Assembly (NCBI GenBank): GCA_000753455.2 | Contig: LM994670.1 | Location: forward strand, 1,411,143-1,475,142 | Direction: 5' to 3' | From: Clostridium jeddahitimonense | GTDB taxonomy: Bacteria; Bacillota; Clostridia; Clostridiales; Clostridiaceae | DNA: 64,000 nucleotides | Shown here: positions 56,623-64,000 of the stretch, one piece after another | Layout of the letters: each line of letters starts with the position of its first letter | How positions within the stretch are numbered: position 1 is the first letter of the stretch | The notes under the pieces: model-generated | What the model was told of the DNA's origin: nothing | The model's database searches: none | What the model saw: the letters and a program-made list of their open reading frames with translations, nothing else | Position numbers and translations under genes: made by a program

Positions 56623-57936
56623 ATGGAGATAAAAAATAGGTCAGCGTTATTTGATTTTGATGGAAAAGTAAAGCTAAAAGAAATTATTCCATTAGGCTTA
56701 CAGCATGTAGTGGCAATGATTGTAGGATGTGTTGCTCCTGCAATTATTGTTGCAAGCATGGCTAACTTAAATTTGCAAGATAAAATTATTTTAGTTCAGT
56801 CATCGTTAGTTTTTTCAGGAGTAGCTACAGTGATTCAGATTTTTCCTTTATTTAATAAAATAGGATCTAGATTACCTATAGTTATGGGAGCGAGCTTTGC
56901 ATATATACCTATATTAAGCTCTATTGCAGAAGAATTTAATGTAGCAACTATATTTGGAGCTCAAATGATTGGAGGAGGAGTAGCGATTATTTTTGGAATA
57001 TTTTCAAGGAAAATCGCTAAACTTTTTCCAGAAGTAGTAACAGGCACAGTTATTTTTTCAATTGGGTTATCACTATATTCAACGGCTATAAACTATATGG
57101 CGGGAGGAACAGGTAATGAAAGTTTTGGATCACCAAAAAATTGGTTAATTGCAATGATAACCTTATCAATAGTAATATTTTTAAATTTCTTTACAAAGGG
57201 AAAGCTTAAACTTGCATCTATATTAATAGCAATTTGTATTGGATATATTATTGCTTTATTTGCAGGGATAGTATCTTTTGAGGGCTTAAATACAGCGACA
57301 TGGTTTCATATGCCAAAGGTATTATACTTTGGGTTAGAGTTTAATGCTACGGCTATAGTATCAATGGTAATTATGTATATAGTAAATTCTGTACAAGCTA
57401 TAGGGGATATTTCTGCTACTACTGGTGGTGCTATGGATAGAATACCAACAGAAGACGAAATATCAGGAGTTATTATGGGAAATGGATTTTCCAGTATTAT
57501 TGGTGCTTTGTTTGGGTGTGTTCCTACAGCTACTTATAGCCAAAATGTTGGAATAGTAACTATGAATAAAGTTATAAATAAAGGAGTATTTTTATTAGCT
57601 TCTATTATCATAATAATATCTGGATTAATTCCTAAAATATCATCAATTTTAGTAAGTATACCACAATGTGTTCTTGGTGGAGCTACTATATATGTTTTCG
57701 CAACTATTACTATGACTGGGATAAGAATGATTTGTAATAGTGGACTAAGTACTAGAAATATTGCAATAGTGGGATTAGCTATTGCATTAGGTACAGGTAT
57801 AGCTCAAGTAAATGGAGCGTTAGGATTATTTCCAGAGTGGGTTATATCTATCTTTGGAGGTTCTTCAATAATTGTAACAACTTTAGTGGCAATCTTATTA
57901 AATTTAGTTTTACCTAAAGATGAAATAGGAAAATAA
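56623..57936 (+). CDS. NCS2 family purine (xanthine/urate) permease
   Basis: 437 residues from ATG 56623 behind AGAGGAA; upstream ATG 56590 lacks an SD. About 12-14 helices with the NCS2 patterns GLQHVVAMIVGCVAP, the QAIGDISATTGGAMDR signature and ATYSQNVGIVTMNKV. Family members import uracil, xanthine or urate with protons. Neighbours point to xanthine or uric acid, like the YgfU/UacT transporters of related clusters. Confidence 0.92.
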   Translation: MEIKNRSALFDFDGKVKLKEIIPLGLQHVVAMIVGCVAPAIIVASMANLNLQDKIILVQSSLVFSGVATVIQIFPLFNKIGSRLPIVMGASFAYIPILSSIAEEFNVATIFGAQMIGGGVAIIFGIFSRKIAKLFPEVVTGTVIFSIGLSLYSTAINYMAGGTGNESFGSPKNWLIAMITLSIVIFLNFFTKGKLKLASILIAICIGYIIALFAGIVSFEGLNTATWFHMPKVLYFGLEFNATAIVSMVIMYIVNSVQAIGDISATTGGAMDRIPTEDEISGVIMGNGFSSIIGALFGCVPTATYSQNVGIVTMNKVINKGVFLLASIIIIISGLIPKISSILVSIPQCVLGGATIYVFATITMTGIRMICNSGLSTRNIAIVGLAIALGTGIAQVNGALGLFPEWVISIFGGSSIIVTTLVAILLNLVLPKDEIGK

Positions 57937-57991
57937 TATTAATAAAAGTTTGCTTGCTTATTGTTACAGTAAGTATAAAGGGGGTATTTAA

Positions 57992-59203
57992 ATGAAAGAA
58001 AAAATAAATTGGAAGGTAAATACTTTACCTCATAATAAAGAAGAAATAGATTTAGAATTTTTATCAGAAAAAGAAATAAGTAAGGCTAGAGATTTTCATG
58101 CTAGCTTTCCACAATATAAAGAAACACCACTTGTTGCATTAGATAAGCTTAGTGAATATTTAGGTTTAGGTGGAATTTATATAAAAGATGAGTCATATAG
58201 ATTTGGACTTAATGCATTTAAGGTTCTTGGAGGCTCTTTTGCTATGGCTCAATATATGGCTCAAAGATTAGGTAAAGATATATCAGAACTTCCATATGAA
58301 AAGCTTATTTCAGATGAAGTTAGAAAGGAATTAGGAGATATAACTTTTGTAACTGCTACTGATGGGAATCATGGAAGAGGTGTAGCTTGGACAGCAAATA
58401 AATTAAGACAAAAGTCCGTAGTTTATATGCCTAAAGGCTCTTCTTTAACTAGATTAGAGAATATTAGAAAAGAAGGTGCTGATGCTTCTATAACAGATAT
58501 GAATTATGATGAAGCTGTTAGGCTTGCTGCAAAGTACGCAGATGAGCATAATGGTGTAGTTATTCAAGATACTGCCTGGGATGGATATGAGGATATTCCA
58601 GCGTGGATTATGGAAGGCTACGGGACTATGGGGCTTGAAGCATTAAATCAATTAAGAAGCTATGGAGTAGAAAGGCCAACACATATATTTCTACAAGCAG
58701 GTGTTGGATCATTAGCTGGAGGAGTTCAAGGATTTTTTGCATCTGTATTTGAAGAAGAATGTCCAAAAACAACAATAGTTGAAGCTAGTGAAGCTGCTTG
58801 TCTTTATAAATCAGCAGTAGCTAATGATGGAAATCTTAAAGTTGTGGATGGAGATATGCCAACTATAATGGCAGGACTTGCTTGTGGTGAAGGAAATACA
58901 ATAGGATGGAAGGTGCTTAAAAATTATTCAAGTCTTTTTGTTTCTTGTCCAGATTACGTTGCAGCAAATGGAATGAGAGTTCTTGGAAATCCAATGAAAG
59001 ATGATACTAAGGTAGTTTCTGGTGAGTCAGGAGCTGTAACTTTAGGACTTATATATGAAATCATGACAAATCCTGAATACAAAGAATTGAAAGATACTTT
59101 AGAACTAGACGAAAACTCAAAAGTTTTATTATTTAGTACTGAAGGAGACACAGATCCAGATAAGTATAAGAAGATTGTTTGGGAAGGCGAATACGGAAAG
59201 TAA
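57992..59203 (+). CDS. dpaL: Diaminopropionate ammonia-lyase (DpaL/YgeX)
   Basis: 403 residues, ATG behind GGGGG. PLP fold type II: the Schiff-base lysine lies in FGLNAFKVLGGSFA, followed by TATDGNHGRGVAW, the phosphate-binding QAGVGSLAGG and GEGNTIGWKV. It degrades 2,3-diaminopropionate to pyruvate and two ammonia. In purine clusters YgeX is thought to handle a diaminopropionate-type ring-opening product, releasing carbon as pyruvate. Confidence 0.93.
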   Translation: MKEKINWKVNTLPHNKEEIDLEFLSEKEISKARDFHASFPQYKETPLVALDKLSEYLGLGGIYIKDESYRFGLNAFKVLGGSFAMAQYMAQRLGKDISELPYEKLISDEVRKELGDITFVTATDGNHGRGVAWTANKLRQKSVVYMPKGSSLTRLENIRKEGADASITDMNYDEAVRLAAKYADEHNGVVIQDTAWDGYEDIPAWIMEGYGTMGLEALNQLRSYGVERPTHIFLQAGVGSLAGGVQGFFASVFEEECPKTTIVEASEAACLYKSAVANDGNLKVVDGDMPTIMAGLACGEGNTIGWKVLKNYSSLFVSCPDYVAANGMRVLGNPMKDDTKVVSGESGAVTLGLIYEIMTNPEYKELKDTLELDENSKVLLFSTEGDTDPDKYKKIVWEGEYGK

Positions 59204-59218
59204 AAAGGGGATGTATAT

Positions 59219-60553
59219 ATGATATTAGTATGTAATGGTAGAGTAATAACTAATGATGAAAATAATCCTTTTATAGAAAATGGAGCGGTTTTAATAGATG
59301 AAAATATTATAAAGGATATTGGAAAAACTGATGAGTTAAAAAATAAGTATAGAGAAGCGGAAATTATTGATGCTGATGGAAAGGTTATAATGCCTGGTCT
59401 TATAAATACTCATCATCATATATATAGTGCTTTTGCTAGAGGGTTAAATTTAAATAATCCTCCAGCGAAATCCTTTACAGATATATTAAAAAATGTATGG
59501 TGGAGAATAGATAAAAAGCTTACTGAAGAAGATAACAAATACAGTGCATACACTACTTTAATTGAATGTATAAAAGACGGCGTAACTACAGTGTTTGACC
59601 ACCATGCAAGTCCATTTGCTATAGAAGGAAGTCTTTTTACTTTAGCGAAAGCTGCTGAAGATTTAGGGGTAAGAGGAAGCTTCTGTTATGAAGTATCTGA
59701 TAGAGATGGTGATGACATTTTAGATGCTGGAATAAAGGAAAATATAGATTTCATAAAATATGCTAATAGCAGAAGCGATGATATGGTAAAAGGAATGTTT
59801 GGAATGCATGCATCTTTTACTTTAAGTCATGAAAGTCTTTTAAAATGTGTTAAGGCTATGGATGGTCTTGATGCAGGATATCATATACATGTAGCAGAAG
59901 GTATTGAAGATGTATATGACAGCTTAAATAGAAGTGGCAAGAGAGTTGTTGAAAGATTAAATGATTATGGAATATTAGGTGAAAAGACATTTGCAGTTCA
60001 CTGTGTTCATGTAAATGATAGAGAAATGGACATTCTAAAAGAAACAAATACTACTGTAATTAATAATCCAGAATCTAATATGGGAAATGCAGTAGGATGT
60101 GCACCAGTTATAAGATTTTTTGAAAAAGGATTAACTGTAGGGTTAGGAACAGATGGCTATACAAGTGATATTTTCGAATCTATTAAAGTTGAAAATATAA
60201 CTCATAAGGCTAGTCTTTGTAATCCAAACGTAGGCTTTATGGAAACCGGAACTATGGCTTTTAAGAATAATAGTAAGATTGCTTCAAAATATTTTAAAAA
60301 AGAAGTTGGTATTTTAAAAGAAGGAGCTTACGCTGATTTAATAGTAGTAGATTATAATCCACTTACAGTTATGAACGAAAATAACCTATTTGGTCATATA
60401 TTCTTTGGAATGACAGGTAGATCAGTAGATACCACAATAATTAATGGTAAGGTAGTAATGAAAGATAGGAAAATATTAACTGTTGATGAAGATAAAATAT
60501 TAAGTAAGTCAAGAGAGGTATCGGCTAAGCTTTGGGATAGATTAAATAGTTAA
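59219..60553 (+). CDS. ssnA: SsnA-family putative aminohydrolase
   Basis: 444 residues, ATG behind AAAGGGG. Amidohydrolase superfamily: the metal-binding HxH in NTHHHIYSAFARG, HIHVAEGIEDVYD, FAVHCVHV and GLGTDGYTSD. Related to chlorohydrolase/guanine-deaminase-like enzymes and found next to Se-dependent hydroxylases. It probably deaminates or hydrolyses a purine-derived intermediate; substrate not proven. Confidence 0.9.
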   Translation: MILVCNGRVITNDENNPFIENGAVLIDENIIKDIGKTDELKNKYREAEIIDADGKVIMPGLINTHHHIYSAFARGLNLNNPPAKSFTDILKNVWWRIDKKLTEEDNKYSAYTTLIECIKDGVTTVFDHHASPFAIEGSLFTLAKAAEDLGVRGSFCYEVSDRDGDDILDAGIKENIDFIKYANSRSDDMVKGMFGMHASFTLSHESLLKCVKAMDGLDAGYHIHVAEGIEDVYDSLNRSGKRVVERLNDYGILGEKTFAVHCVHVNDREMDILKETNTTVINNPESNMGNAVGCAPVIRFFEKGLTVGLGTDGYTSDIFESIKVENITHKASLCNPNVGFMETGTMAFKNNSKIASKYFKKEVGILKEGAYADLIVVDYNPLTVMNENNLFGHIFFGMTGRSVDTTIINGKVVMKDRKILTVDEDKILSKSREVSAKLWDRLNS

Positions 60554-60578
60554 TAAAAACTAGAAAGGAGGTAATCTG

Positions 60579-63152
60579 TTGGAGAACTCTACTGATAGGA
60601 TAGAATTCATTTTAAATGGAGAAAAGTGCACTATAGAAAAAGATGAATCATTAATGAAATATCTTAGAGAAAAGAAGAATTTGATTTCTGTAAAAAATGG
60701 ATGTAATCAAGGTGCTTGTGGTGCATGTATGATTTTAGTTGATGGCAGGGCAACAAAAGCGTGTCTTTTAAGAGGAATAAAGATGTTAAACAAATCTATA
60801 GTTACTGTAGAAGGGTTAGATAAGGAGATTAAAAAAGCATTTGCTTATGCTTTTACTAAAGTAGGAGCTGTACAATGTGGTTTTTGTATTCCAGGTATGG
60901 TAATAAGCTCAGTAGGATTATTTAATAAAACTTTAAATCCTTCAAAGGAAGAAGTTAAAAAAGCTTTAATAGGTAATATCTGTAGATGTACAGGCTATGT
61001 AAAAATTGAAGAAGCAATATTAATGGCTGCTGAAATTATTAGAGAAAAGAAGGATGTTCCTGAAGTTGGTTGTAAAGGTTTAATTGGAGATGGATTAGGA
61101 AGAATAGATGCAGAAGATAAGACATTAGGCTTAGGAGAGTATGTAGATGACTTAAAGGTTTCTGGAATGGTACATGGCGTTGCGCTAAGAGCAAGATATC
61201 CAAGGGCGCTTATTAAAGGTATAAACTTTAGTGAAGCTGAAAGCTTAGAAGGTGTTATTAAGGTCATTACTGCGAAAGATGTAACGGGAAATAGGTTTTG
61301 TGGACATCTTAAAAAAGATTGGCCAGCACTTATAGCTATTGGTGAAGAAACAAGATACGTAGGAGATACTGTAGCTTTAGTTGTTGCTGAAAGCGAAGAA
61401 ATAGCAAGGCAAGCTAGTACACTTATAAAAGTTGATTATGAAGAACTTAAGCCTTTAACAAGTCCAAAGGAAGCAATGGAAGCTAATTCCCCTAAAATAC
61501 ACAGTGGAGGAAATATATTAACTAGAGAAGTCTTAATTAGAGGTAATGTAGATGAGGCTATTAAAAATTCTAAATACGTGGTAACCAATCACTATTCTGT
61601 ACCATTTACTGAACATGCATTTTTAGAAGTTGAAAGTGCTCTTGCAGTACCAACAGATGAAGAACTTGTAGTTTATACCAGTAGCCAATCAGTATATGAT
61701 GATTTACATGAAATAACTTCATTATTAGGAGTAGAAGAAAATAAAGTGAGAGTAATTGCAAAATATGTTGGTGGTGGCTTTGGAGGGAAAGAAGATATGA
61801 GCTGCCAACATCATGCTGCATTAATGGCTCATATAACAGGAAGACCTGTAAAGATAACATTAACTAGAGATGAAAGCATAAAGGTACATCCAAAGAGACA
61901 TGCTATGGAAATGGATTTTACTACAGCTTGTGATGAAAATGGAAAGCTTACAGCTATGAGAGCTAAAATTATAGCTGATACTGGGGCTTATGCATCATTA
62001 GGTGGCCCTGTACTTCAAAGAGCTTGTACACATGCAGCAGGACCTTACAATTATCAGAATAGTGAAGTGGAAGGTATTGCAGTTTACACTAATAATCCGC
62101 CAGCAGGAGCATTTAGGGGTTTTGGAGTAACTCAATCAGCATTTGCTAATGAAGCTAACATAAATAAGCTAGCAGAATTAGTAGGAATTTCTCCTTGGGA
62201 GATTAGATATAGAAATGCTATTGAACCAGGACAAGAATTACCTAATGGGCAGATTGCAGATAATGGAACAGCGCTTAAAGAGACTTTATTAGCTGTTAAA
62301 GATGAATACGAAAAGCATGAATTTGTTGGAATAGCATGTGCCTTTAAGAATTCTGGTATAGGGGTTGGACTACCTGATATAGGTAGAACAACTTTAGAGA
62401 TAAAAGATGAAAAAATTATAATAAGAACTTCTGCTGCTTGTATGGGACAGGGGGTAGGAACCATATTAATTCAAGTTGTATGTGAAACTTTAGGGGTAGA
62501 TTCAAAATGTGTTAAATGGATGAAACCAGATACTAAGCTAACCCCTAATTCAGGAACATCTACAGCTTCAAGACAAACAGTATTTACTGGGGAGGCTACT
62601 AAAGTTGCAGCACTTAAATTAAAAGCTGCACTGGAAAATAAGTCATTATTAGAACTTGATGGACAAGAGTTCTATGGGGAATATTCAGGGATTACCGACA
62701 AGATGGGAAGTTCTAAAAAGAATCCAGTAAGCCATGTGGCTTATGGCTTTGCTACTCAAGTGGTAGTGTTAAATAATGATGGAAAGGTAGAAAAAATAGT
62801 TGCAGCCCATGATATAGGTAGGGCTATAAATCCAATAAATGTTGAAGGTCAAATTGAAGGTGGTGTAGTTATGGGATTAGGGTATGCTTTAACTGAAGAT
62901 TATCAATTAGAGAACTCTGTACCTAAAGCCAAGTTTGGAACATTAGGATTATTTAGATCTACCCAAGTTCCAGAAATTAAACCTATATTAATAGAGCAAA
63001 ATGAGAGTGACCTAGCATACGGAGCTAAAGGAGTAGGAGAAATTACATGTATACCAACAGCTCCTGCAGTACAAGGTGCTTATTATAAGCTAGATGGTGT
63101 ATTTAGAACGAAACTACCTTTAGAAAATACATTTTATAAAAAGAAAAAATAA
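60579..63152 (+). CDS. Selenium-dependent xanthine dehydrogenase-type molybdenum hydroxylase
   Basis: 857 residues from TTG 60579 behind AAGGAGG. The N-terminal 160 residues are a two-cluster [2Fe-2S] domain (CNQGACGAC; CGFC and CRC), fused to the large Mo-pterin subunit from about 185: GGGFGGKEDM, GAFRGFGV, and the active-site Glu in YGAKGVGEITC. No FAD domain is present. Enzymes of this type carry a labile selenium ligand at the Mo (not Sec-encoded) and hydroxylate xanthine, hypoxanthine or related purines. The electron acceptor is not encoded nearby in the window. Confidence 0.93.
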   Translation: MENSTDRIEFILNGEKCTIEKDESLMKYLREKKNLISVKNGCNQGACGACMILVDGRATKACLLRGIKMLNKSIVTVEGLDKEIKKAFAYAFTKVGAVQCGFCIPGMVISSVGLFNKTLNPSKEEVKKALIGNICRCTGYVKIEEAILMAAEIIREKKDVPEVGCKGLIGDGLGRIDAEDKTLGLGEYVDDLKVSGMVHGVALRARYPRALIKGINFSEAESLEGVIKVITAKDVTGNRFCGHLKKDWPALIAIGEETRYVGDTVALVVAESEEIARQASTLIKVDYEELKPLTSPKEAMEANSPKIHSGGNILTREVLIRGNVDEAIKNSKYVVTNHYSVPFTEHAFLEVESALAVPTDEELVVYTSSQSVYDDLHEITSLLGVEENKVRVIAKYVGGGFGGKEDMSCQHHAALMAHITGRPVKITLTRDESIKVHPKRHAMEMDFTTACDENGKLTAMRAKIIADTGAYASLGGPVLQRACTHAAGPYNYQNSEVEGIAVYTNNPPAGAFRGFGVTQSAFANEANINKLAELVGISPWEIRYRNAIEPGQELPNGQIADNGTALKETLLAVKDEYEKHEFVGIACAFKNSGIGVGLPDIGRTTLEIKDEKIIIRTSAACMGQGVGTILIQVVCETLGVDSKCVKWMKPDTKLTPNSGTSTASRQTVFTGEATKVAALKLKAALENKSLLELDGQEFYGEYSGITDKMGSSKKNPVSHVAYGFATQVVVLNNDGKVEKIVAAHDIGRAINPINVEGQIEGGVVMGLGYALTEDYQLENSVPKAKFGTLGLFRSTQVPEIKPILIEQNESDLAYGAKGVGEITCIPTAPAVQGAYYKLDGVFRTKLPLENTFYKKKK

Positions 63153-63185
63153 TAACTAAAAAAGCATTTTTAATTATTGAATATA

Positions 63186-63221
63186 AACATATGGAGGTGA
63201 GTTAAAATTCATCTCTATATG
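63186..63221 (+). promoter_or_regulatory. Hairpin masking a strong SD before the THEP1-like gene
   Basis: A 14-bp stem with two wobbles pairs the segment that includes GGAGGTGA (63193-63200) with the downstream segment ending at the in-frame ATG 63219; loop of about 8 nt. It may block use of that SD or act as a processing site. Confidence 0.4.
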
Positions 63222-63266
63222 TTTAATAAAATTTTATATTTAATTAGAAAGATAGTTGAAATAATT

Positions 63267-63797
63267 ATGAATTTGAATATATTTTTAACTGGTAAAAGTG
63301 GTTGTGGAAAAAGCACAATGATAAATAAAATATTAGATAGTTTGAGTATTGAATATAGTGGATATAGAACCTTGAGCTACTATATTAATGGGCAAGATAA
63401 AGGGTTTTATATAAATGGATACGAAGACGTAGAAGGAAATTATAGCCCTATATCAATTAAGATAGGGGAGAAGAAATGTTGTGGAATAAAAGAAACATTT
63501 GAAATAGTAGGAAGTGAAATTTTAAGAAAAAGCAGGGAAAATTCTAATATTAAATTAATATTAATGGATGAAATAGGTGTATTAGAGAGTGATGCATTAA
63601 AGTTTAAGGAAGAGATAATTAAATGTCTAAATAGTGATCATTTAGTAATAGGAGTTATAAAAAAGAAAGATAGTGAATTTCTAAATTACATTAAGTTTAA
63701 TAAAGGTAACATAATTATAGATATAGAAGATAAAAGTAATGGTGAAAGAGAATTAATTATAAATAAAATAATTACAATGATAAAAAATAATATTTAA
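63267..63797 (+). CDS. THEP1-like nucleoside-triphosphatase
   Basis: 176 residues from ATG 63267. The frame opens at ATG 63219, but that codon sits in a hairpin, 18 nt from GGAGGTGA. From 63267 the family start NIFLTGKSGCGKST (Walker A GKSGCGKST) falls at the N-terminus as expected. Walker B is in IKLILMDEIGVLE. NTPase_1/THEP1 proteins hydrolyse several NTPs; their physiological role is unknown. Its place between the Mo-Se hydroxylase and an ABC binding protein suggests a link to cofactor or metal handling, which is inference. Confidence 0.75.
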   Translation: MNLNIFLTGKSGCGKSTMINKILDSLSIEYSGYRTLSYYINGQDKGFYINGYEDVEGNYSPISIKIGEKKCCGIKETFEIVGSEILRKSRENSNIKLILMDEIGVLESDALKFKEEIIKCLNSDHLVIGVIKKKDSEFLNYIKFNKGNIIIDIEDKSNGERELIINKIITMIKNNI

Positions 63798-63813
63798 AGA
63801 GGGGGATTAGAAA

Positions 63814-64000
63814 GTGAGAAAATTAAGTAAAGTATTAGGCGTAATATTATCTATTATGATAACAGTTGGTATGTTTTTTGGGTGTAGCACAATGAAAGTT
63901 GAATCAAAGGAAAGTATAATAGTTACAGATCAATTAGGCAGAGAGGTTGAAATAGATAAAGTTCCGGAAAAAATAGTCTCATCTTATTATATATCTACTT
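63814..64000 (+). CDS. Metal-chelate ABC transporter substrate-binding lipoprotein, 5' end
   Basis: Starts at GTG 63814 behind AGAGGGGGA and is open to the window edge (62 codons visible). A lipoprotein signal ends in the lipobox MFFGC, followed by TDQLGREVEIDKVPEKIVSSYY, the usual N-terminus of iron-siderophore, heme, cobalamin or molybdate/tungstate-type periplasmic binding proteins (PF01497 pattern). Being next to a molybdenum enzyme, molybdate, tungstate or iron are candidates. 16 bp after the THEP1-like gene. Confidence 0.8.
   Translation, partial: MRKLSKVLGVILSIMITVGMFFGCSTMKVESKESIIVTDQLGREVEIDKVPEKIVSSYYIST

Noticed and set aside
60579..63152. Possible selenocysteine codon in the hydroxylase
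   Set aside because: The frame is complete with no in-frame TGA; this family carries selenium as a labile ligand at the Mo centre.

Overview
The window is a compact, AT-rich (roughly 30% G+C) stretch of Firmicute chromosome. Gene content and order point to Clostridium sensu stricto: the run dprA-topA-codY-rpsB-tsf-pyrH-frr-uppS-cdsA-dxr-rseP-ispG-polC, a complete fabH-acpP-fabK-fabD-fabG-fabF-accB-fabZ-accC-accD-accA operon, rubrerythrin, CodY, a GerMN-type lipoprotein, strong Shine-Dalgarno (SD) sites and frequent GTG/TTG starts. I saw no rRNA, tRNA, CRISPR array, phage or insertion sequence. Many annotated starts were set by SD position and lie inside longer open frames.

Layout. 1-4.0 kb: 3' part of a comM/yifB-type AAA gene, dprA, topA. 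4.1-5.0 kb: codY with its own promoter and terminator. 5.1-13.4 kb: translation and envelope genes (rpsB, tsf, pyrH, frr, uppS, cdsA) and the MEP isoprenoid genes dxr and ispG around the site-2 protease rseP. 13.4-18.9 kb: a patatin-like lipase and PolC. 19-20.9 kb: a methyltransferase, two very small genes (52 and 38 codons) and a small membrane zinc-ribbon gene. 21-31.3 kb: a nitronate-monooxygenase-like gene divergent from the fatty-acid synthesis operon, each under its own promoter with FabT-like operators just downstream of the predicted start. 31.3-33.9 kb (minus strand): biotin ligase and a PAS-GGDEF-HD-GYP protein. 34-50.8 kb: mixed housekeeping and transport genes (dicarboxylate symporter, GerMN lipoprotein, Suv3-like helicase, GNATs, EamA transporter, rubrerythrin, PepF, YeiH, ackA, AI-2E-type permease) and a secreted proteasome-like Ntn hydrolase.

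51-64 kb is a catabolic island: a sigma-54-dependent activator, then three copies of a 15-bp palindrome, a textbook -24/-12 promoter, and ygeY-ygeW-arcC-xanthine permease-dpaL-ssnA-selenium-dependent xanthine dehydrogenase, followed by a THEP1-like NTPase and the start of a metal-chelate-type ABC binding lipoprotein. The set resembles the anaerobic purine/uric-acid catabolism clusters of gut bacteria. Purine would enter by the NCS2 permease, be oxidised by the molybdenum-selenium hydroxylase, and be broken down by the amidohydrolase, lyase, peptidase and carbamoyltransferase, with carbamate kinase recovering ATP. Individual enzyme steps are inferred.

The most interesting items are (a) the exported Ntn hydrolase whose AXA signal-peptidase site would expose exactly the catalytic Thr-1; (b) the sigma-54 circuit in which two of the three activator palindromes also form the activator gene's own terminator hairpin; (c) mirrored FabT-like operators tying the nitronate-monooxygenase-like gene to the fab operon; and (d) several genes with stable hairpins placed between or over the SD and start codon.
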